Below, piece by piece: positions 8,986 to 13,554 of a stretch of 13,554 nt of DNA; the stretch's first letter is position 1, and every line of letters starts with the position of its first letter. Origin of the DNA: Saccoglossus kowalevskii (lineage: Eukaryota; Hemichordata; Enteropneusta; Harrimaniidae); contig NW_003113463.1 in the NCBI RefSeq assembly GCF_000003605.2, positions 18,029-31,582 on the forward strand, in the 5' to 3' direction. The position numbers and the translations under genes were made by a program. A model generated the notes under the pieces. The model saw only the letters and a program-made list of their open reading frames with translations. It made no database searches and had not been told where the DNA came from.

Positions 8986-9256
8986 ATGAACAACGCGCAA
9001 CGTGAGGAAAAATGGCCACGTGTCGTGACTTTCTGTTTGGGTACGTTGACTTACTTTCGCGCCTTCGCAAGCGACAAACAGAGAAAATGTCTTCAATGCC
9101 TATTGAAAGTAAGACAAAATGAGGAACTGCACAGATTGTTTGAAGATAACATTGATGACGACAGAGGCAATACCAGTAACACGCCAGTCAAGAAGACGAC
9201 CCGTGATAACAGTAAATGTATTTTATGTGATTCCTTGAAGGAAAGCATATATCGAG
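8986..9256 (+). CDS. GRL-like 7TM protein, coding exon 1 (cytosolic N-terminus)
   Basis: This exon encodes residues 1-90 and one base of codon 91. The start is the ATG at 8986, with A at -3. It lies eight bases after a strong acceptor (pyrimidine tract and tag ending at 8978), so the acceptor and start support each other. The donor is cgag|gtaatt at 9256/9257. The peptide is hydrophilic and has no signal peptide: MNNAQREEKWPRV, then a charged stretch, an acidic patch DNIDDDRG, and two Cys-x2-Cys pairs (CLQC and CILC) about 50 residues apart. I do not recognise a domain. The exon is assigned to the downstream gene because its end phase fits exon 2 exactly and removes the stop three codons after the donor. 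If the topology of the gene is right, this part lies in the cytoplasm. Confidence 0.62.
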
Positions 9257-9376
9257 GTAATTTCTAAACATTAGATATGTTCACACTAAGGAAAAAATAT
9301 AACAGATTTATGAAGACAACTTACAGTGTTTGTGTAAAACAGGCTTCGCCGACTTCTTTCAAATAAGCTTTGCACA

Positions 9377-9547
9377 GGGTTAAAGCGGGAGGGTCGTCAC
9401 CTGCGCACGCGCGGGAATTGAGTCCTAAGCGACGATAACAACAATCGCTAAGATCGCAAAGGCTCATGGGTAGACGCTTGTTTGTAAACAATGACACACC
9501 ATGGCCACCTGACGCATGCGTAGGTGACGACTCCACCGCTTCAACCT
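9377..9547. repeat. CpG-rich imperfect inverted repeat, 36-nt arms
   Basis: Left arm 9377-9412 and right arm 9512-9547 are reverse complements at 28 of 36 positions, separated by 99 nt. The best block is gtcgtcacct (perfect) followed by a GCGCA/CGCA-type core. Seven of the eight differences are transitions, and three of them would be G-U pairs in plus-strand RNA, so 31 of 36 positions could pair in the intron transcript. The left arm contains a perfect NRF1 consensus (9402-9413), while the right arm has acgcatgcgt at 9512-9521. It may be the ends of a small inverted-repeat transposon, a duplicated regulatory element, or a structured intronic RNA. Confidence 0.75.
9402..9413 (+). promoter_or_regulatory. 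Perfect NRF1-type site in intron 1
   Basis: tgcgcacgcgcg fits YGCGCAYGCGCR at every position and lies in a locally CpG-rich patch that contrasts with the AT-rich surroundings. This could be an internal promoter or enhancer, or part of a transposon terminal repeat. Only the motif match is observed; function is inferred. Confidence 0.35.
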
Positions 9548-9656
9548 TTTCCTGCAATTTGGGAAATCCATAATATTTGTTTGATTTTTTCGTTTGATCT
9601 CAATGATTTTTGCCAACGACCACCCGGGCCTTAAAAAATGTATTTACACCACACAG

Positions 9657-9746
9657 AGCAAAAAAACTCAGAATCATCAGAGAAAACATCATTGCTTGAT
9701 AACGGAGAAAATCAAATCCAGTACGACAGCACGGTTCGCATACCAG
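9657..9746 (+). CDS. GRL-like 7TM protein, coding exon 2
   Basis: This small exon completes codon 91 (g + ag, Glu), encodes 29 full codons (residues 92-120), and ends with one base of codon 121. The text is QKNSESSEKTSLLDNGENQI then QYDSTVRIP, polar and likely cytosolic. The donor cag|gttagt at 9746/9747 is close to consensus; the acceptor cacacag is weaker. The other two frames give a stop or an unlikely Lys/His-rich peptide. The phases on both sides (1 to 1) match the neighbouring exons exactly, which is the main support. It was too short to stand out as an open frame by itself. Confidence 0.6.
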
Positions 9747-10192
9747 GTTAGTACTACTTAAATAAAAGTTTTTTTTTATTCATAATACAAGAAATATGCA
9801 GTATGAGGAGTGCATCTGTTTTTTTGTTTTTTTTTGGTTCGATGTCGCGTTATAATACACGCACAAAATTGTGCTTTATATTGAATTAAAGACGCTGTTT
9901 TAGTCGCTCCCAAACATGTTTAGTATTAATTTGATGAAATGAACTACACCAATGCACATTTGCCTCGAATTACTTATATGTACTAGTCAAGGTTCGTGCG
10001 CATCTGGAATAAACTACGTCGATACGCATTGCTGAACATTTTTTTTAATTGATAGATTTCTTTCTGGTACTAACAGAAACTGGTTTCGTGTCAAGTATTT
10101 TTAGCCAAGGATTGTTGGTGGTGGAAATGTGTGATTGCGTGTCCATGAGAAAAGACTGAACTTTAAAAATAATATTTTATTTAACTTTTCAG
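9747..10192 (+). other. Intron 2 of the GRL-like gene
   Basis: A 446-nt AT-rich intron with donor gttagt and a good acceptor with pyrimidine tract (ttaacttttcag). It contains T runs near 9768 and 9823-9835. An upstream in-frame ATG at about 10144 (atgagaaaag) would start outside the exon; the better reading is splicing at 10192, because the codons before it do not look like protein of this gene. Confidence 0.55.
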
Positions 10193-11247
10193 ATTCCGTA
10201 ACACCGTCCAAGCCTTCTCGAATGACTTCCACGATAGTAACTGTTCTGTGTCTCTTATATTTGGGATCAGTGTCAGTGATTCTAGTCCAAGATTGGATAT
10301 CCCGATTTGTACAAAGTTGGGGTAAAAATGAGCTGGTTCTGCATTTCCTTTCTTTTTCCACTTTCCAACTACCATTTATTGTGATAACATCAATGCGTCT
10401 CGTTGTGATGTGTTTTGAATCTCATCGTCCCAAACGATGGTGGGTTTACGCCATGACCAACGAACATGTACTAACGCGACTCCGCCTATTAAACCTGTCT
10501 CGAAACACTCGGTTTGGGTACGTTTGCCTCGTGTTCGCCTCGGTATGTGTCGCTTTCCAAGTGATTCATAATATAAACGACGCGTCGTTGAAAGGATGCT
10601 TGCAAATCCAGATAGGTAATTTATTAGCCCTATCAATGTGTTGTATCGGTGAATTTATGTTTGCGTCATTTTGCTACTTGATCTATTTACTGAAAAAGTC
10701 CATAGAGACTGATTTGAATATGTCACTTTTATTTCTGAAGAAACACCTAAACGATTCGGATCTCTGCAGGTGTCGCATACTCGAAGCTTATTCCGACTTC
10801 ATTCGACTTCGAAGCCTGATTTCAATTTGGCTGACTTTTCAATTTTCTCTCTCCATTTTTAAATTGTCTTGTCATCTTTATTGGAATTATTTTGTTTTTG
10901 ACAAGTATAGTTCGATTTCGGCTGTCATGGTCAATATTTTGATTTGGTTGGAAATCTCCCTGTTTTTAATTCTCCCTCCCATCGCTGTGGGTGGTTTCAG
11001 TATCGACGACCTGTGGGAAGATTTCAAGCTCCTGGCGAAGACCATTTACAGGCAGAACAAATCAAAGCAGTGGGACCAAATCATAAAATTTCTAAAGCAG
11101 CTGAATCCACCCGCAACACCTGTTTATTTGACTGTTTTGTTTTCAGTGCTTGGTGTGTTTTCAGCGCTACATTTAGGGGACCAGTTTGCCGAATACTGGA
11201 ATTTGAATGCAGTATGCTTTCAAAATGGCTCCCACTTTGTTGCATAG
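10193..11247 (+). CDS. GRL-like seven-transmembrane receptor, main coding exon 3
   Basis: The acceptor ttaacttttcag ends at 10192 and completes codon 121 (g + at, Asp). The exon encodes residues 121-471 and ends with TAG at 11245-11247. Seven hydrophobic segments lie at about 134-153, 168-195, 229-245, 263-287, 329-355, 362-386 and 430-449. The loops after TM2 (RPKRWW...RLRLLNLSRNTR), after TM4 (long, KK...RCR...RLR) and after TM6 (DLWEDFK...KQWDQIIKFLKQ) are the positive ones. This places the N-terminus inside the cell, as in insect gustatory/odorant receptors and their GRL relatives and opposite to GPCRs. Length and long cytosolic loops also fit that family, whose members form ligand-gated cation channels. 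No DRY or NPxxY motif is present. The hallmark TYxxxxxQF in TM7 is not visible, so assignment rests on architecture. Confidence 0.68.
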
Positions 11248-11339
11248 TTTCCTGAAAGCATGAGCTAATGGCTTCGTCGAAGTAGAACTGGTCATATTTG
11301 AGTTGCAATATGAAACAGATTAATTTCAGTAGTTTATCG

Positions 11340-11580
11340 ACGATGGCGCTTCTGTGGCGTGACAGTGAGGGTCAATGTCCCTGAACCGTGACGCTGCTCT
11401 CCCTTCTGCGGCGTTTTTTTAAAAATAAAACGTTGTTTTCAGTCAACACTGTAACTATGGAATCATTAGCAAGTACCCTACAATATGCCTGTATCTGACA
11501 AGGAAAATAATCTCTCCCATTGTATTTAGGCCTTACCCAGGGCGCCCTCACATGGCGACGATTGAACAAAAATCCACTGC
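11340..11580. other. GC-richer block with short repeats downstream of the GRL-like gene
   Basis: The block stands out from the AT-rich surroundings. It has two related pieces, cttctgtggcgt (about 11349) and cttctgcggcgt (about 11403), a 10-bp palindrome agggcgccct at 11539-11548, and ATGGCG motifs near both ends (11343 and 11553), which resemble YY1 sites. On the minus strand a donor-like ccctgg|gtaagg occurs near 11538. The 65-codon minus-strand frame here (11569-11372) has no recognisable family. It may be part of a small repeat element or a divergent promoter. Confidence 0.35.
11424..11429 (+). promoter_or_regulatory. Candidate polyadenylation signal of the GRL-like gene
   Basis: AATAAA lies about 177 bases after the stop codon of the receptor-like gene, the first perfect hexamer downstream on the plus strand. 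A GT/T-rich stretch (cgttgttttcagtc) follows within 15 bases, as expected for a cleavage region. Spacing is plausible; usage is unproven. Confidence 0.45.
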
Positions 11581-12960
11581 GATGCTGACTAGAATATGGA
11601 GTATTGAGATGGAGTCATTAACTATTTTTTCAGAAACATATTGAGGTGATTAGTTTTTAGGAAAAGTATTTTTATATTAATTAATATTGCATCTTAAACA
11701 TTGAAGTATAATTTATCGTAAAATAAAAACTAAAGTTAGTTGCAAACATATCAGCACTCGTTCGACGAAATACTGAAAACACGAGTTTGTAATTATCTGT
11801 ATGTAAACGTAAATCCAGGACGCGTGTACATTAGAGTTTTCCGGTATTTCAGCGAACGAACAATTGCTTAATTAGTTTGCTGCCCAAACAAGGGTTCAAG
11901 GTTATGGTAAATCATATCCCATATCAAAAATAATCAAAGTTCCTCAACTTTAGGATTTTGGTTGTACTGAATTGGTTAAAAATAAACAATGCCTCGTCAA
12001 TGTGCTATAAATATAGTTTAGTTAATTGTTCATTTACTGTACTAATGCCCCCACATTTGAAAAATCGCATACAATAGTTTAGATGTTAATTATCGCTGCA
12101 CGACGATACTCATCATCGTCGTACATACATATTAAATATTCATATCCATCAGCCATGTGCGTCAAGCAACGACTAAACGCGCTGAATCAGCCCCCCCCCC
12201 CCAACCACGCCACCAGCGGAAGTGATCATATGAGGCTTGAATAATGATGCTTTTTATGATTATAATACATAAGTTTCGAATTCCTCGGGGCGTTAGACGG
12301 TTTCTAGGTTAACAGGCGCGCCCGAAACAGAGAAAACAACATATTCAACACAACACATGTCGTTCGTGAACTTCATTTTTTATAAGTTGAACAAATATGC
12401 GATACGTTCTCCCCCATATGTCCAACTTCACTGTGACGTATACATGACAAAAATGACGTTATCTGTATTTTACGAACTTATTTCACGAATTTTCGAAGGT
12501 AATATAGGTAACTACAATACAGAATCAACCATGACATAATCGGTAAAAACTAAAACTGGTATACTTAAATATCTGCCTAAACTGTATATTCATGTTGACC
12601 GGAATTGAATCAACATCGATTCTACCCATTTTGTGTGTTTCTGGGACTCTGGAACAAAAACTCATGTGTCATGTATTTTGTTTTTAAATTTTGTTATTTA
12701 AAAGAAAGTATGAGAGTATCATAAGTAACAAGAACTTATTATTTGGAACTCATTATATCCAACTATAATATAGATGTATATTTGTGTTGACCACATTCCT
12801 ATCAATGTTTGTATTGCTGATATAAAATAATATCGTTGTAACTAATTTATGAATATGTGAATTCTTGAATGATATGTTAATGAAGTATATTCCGTTAATG
12901 ATCGTATACACCTTCAAAGTAATGTTTACAATTTAGTGTCGACGAAAACTCGAAATCATG
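11581..12960. other. Non-coding AT-rich stretch
   Basis: No supported gene. It contains a perfect 8-bp stem-loop at 12100-12122 (acgacgat, 7-nt loop, atcgtcgt) and a C12 homopolymer at 12191-12202. The only open frame, 12357-12539, has 60 codons and no family features. Confidence 0.5.
12191..12202 (+). repeat. C12 homopolymer tract
   Basis: Twelve consecutive C in an otherwise AT-rich region, followed by a GC-richer stretch aaccacgccaccagcgg. Such tracts are length-variable and prone to sequencing error. Confidence 0.9.
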
Positions 12961-13130
12961 TACGTGTACAGTGCGTCGTTCCGCTGGATGCCCAACCTCG
13001 GGCCCAACCTCCACGAATCTTATACCAAGGCTATTCTAATCTCTGTCGTCCGATTGCACGGTTTCGTATGGCAGCAAGCTGGGACATTATGCCTTGACAC
13101 ATTGGACTATGTTATGAACAATGCTATGAT
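12950..13130 (+). other. GC-richer unclassified block ending in a microsatellite
   Basis: The block has CpG-rich text with an open frame of 62 codons from the ATG at 12958 (MYVYSASFRWMPNLGPN, then LISVVRLHGFVW). An internal duplication cccaacctc occurs twice about 10 bases apart. It runs directly into the (ATGTA)n array. Non-LTR elements and SINEs often end in such short repeats, so this may be the 3' end of an unrecognised element. I cannot name a family and do not claim a gene. Confidence 0.3.
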
Positions 13131-13174
13131 ATGTAATGTAATGTAATGTAATGTAATGTAATGTAATGTAATGT
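13131..13174 (+). repeat. (ATGTA)8 pentanucleotide microsatellite
   Basis: Eight perfect ATGTA units occupy 13131-13170, followed by a partial unit that ends in atgtg. The perfection of the array suggests it is young or still changing in length. Confidence 0.95.
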
Positions 13175-13258
13175 GATTTTTGATTTACGGGTATGTAAAA
13201 CGAAATTACATTAACGGATGTAACTGATAACTTTTCCAATGAAATCCTTAGCACCCCG

Positions 13259-13554
13259 TTGGCAGGCCAGTCACACTGGTTCTCACCACAAGAGGTTACG
13301 ATCCCCCCTGCCAAATGCTAAGTACAACTGAAACTAATATCTACATATTTACATGAAAAATTGTTCACCTGTGCGGATCTATTTGTGCAGGAGTTTTACG
13401 ACTGTATGCCCTTACTGACGTCAACCGAACTTGTTATGTGGGAAGTTGGCACCCAAGGCTCACAGGTTCTACACCTTGCCCAAGGGTGACCTGGAGGTAG
13501 TTGCGGCAAAGGGTAACCTCATTCTCCCGAGTACAAAAACTCCGCAACCGGATG
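13259..13554. other. Terminal GC-richer segment with nested inverted repeats
   Basis: Arms ttggcagg (13259-13266) and cctgccaa (13307-13314) are perfect inverted repeats. Inside them lies a perfect small hairpin, ccagt-cac-actgg (13267-13279). A third pair, gaggttac (13292-13299) and gtaacctc (13513-13520), links this part to the window end. Another short hairpin, ccttg-cc-caagg, occurs near 13475-13486. Apart from a GGTTACGATCC string that loosely resembles a Pol III B box, I see no tRNA fold. The segment could be part of a SINE, a small DNA transposon or a Helitron end continuing past the window. Confidence 0.35.

Larger units (their letters stand above)
9257..9656 (+). other. Intron 1 of the GRL-like gene
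   Basis: A 400-nt intron with donor gtaatt and acceptor cacacag. The acceptor has a weak pyrimidine tract, so exon 2 could start slightly differently, but only the start at 9657 keeps the frame given this donor. The intron carries the CpG-rich inverted repeat at 9377-9547 and a FOX-like ttgtttgtaaacaa at about 9478-9491. Confidence 0.55.

Noticed and set aside
9321-9557. 78-codon minus-strand frame in intron 1
   Set aside because: The frame is open mainly because the CpG-rich inverted repeat lacks stops; no start context or domain, though a divergent transcript cannot be excluded.
10101-10636. Three minus-strand frames opposite the receptor exon
   Set aside because: They are antisense shadows of exon 3, which has clear transmembrane pattern, splice phase and length.
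10944-11308. Overlapping frames on both strands at the end of exon 3
   Set aside because: They are other-frame readings of the TM6-TM7 region with no hydrophobic pattern or motif.
13258-13315. tRNA-like fold with a 7-bp acceptor-like stem and a B-box-like string
   Set aside because: The piece is only about 56 nt, lacks an A box and D arm, and the anticodon loop has the wrong size.
13416-13423. Perfect CRE-type tgacgtca
   Set aside because: A single eight-base match with no nearby gene is not enough to call a regulatory site.
1-13554. CRISPR arrays, bacterial operons, prophage or plasmid features
   Set aside because: No regularly spaced identical repeats, no Shine-Dalgarno-led gene clusters; introns and eukaryotic retroelements indicate an animal nuclear genome.

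Overview
The window looks like nuclear DNA of a marine invertebrate. It is AT-rich, has GT-AG introns, contains debris of two retrotransposon classes, and carries short microsatellites and a diverged minisatellite. A lophotrochozoan such as a mollusc would fit, but nothing in the sequence proves a phylum. I see no bacterial operon, CRISPR array, rRNA or convincing tRNA gene.

Left third (1-3198, minus strand): the 5' portion of a Ty3/Gypsy (Metaviridae-type) LTR retrotransposon. Reading leftward it has a putative 5' LTR (3198-2946), a primer-binding site matching the 3' end of a tRNA-Leu (2945-2928), gag with a degenerate zinc knuckle, a protease with a broken active site, reverse transcriptase, RNase H, and an integrase cut off by the left window edge. 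It is dead: many frameshifts and stops, a deletion across the RT palm, and three TGA codons where Arg is expected.

Middle (3199-8195): mostly non-coding. It holds a diverged minisatellite of roughly 50-58 bp period (3656-about 4050), a long AT-rich stretch with no supported gene, and a 5'-truncated L1/Tx1-like LINE fragment (about 6840-7694). The LINE fragment ends in a pentameric A-rich tail.

Right (8196-11430): the only apparently intact gene. Three exons join in consistent phase to give a 471-residue seven-transmembrane protein. Charge distribution predicts an intracellular N-terminus, as in gustatory-receptor-like (GRL/7tm_7) chemoreceptors rather than ordinary GPCRs. Upstream is a promoter-like block with NRF1-like and ZNF143-like motifs. 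Intron 1 holds a 36-nt imperfect inverted repeat whose left arm includes a perfect NRF1 consensus.

Far right (11431-13554): non-coding, with a C12 tract, a small hairpin, an (ATGTA)8 microsatellite after a GC-richer block, and a terminal GC-richer segment with nested inverted repeats that may be an unclassified repeat. The window does not contain an obvious new multi-gene system. The most interesting items are the GRL gene and its intronic inverted repeat.
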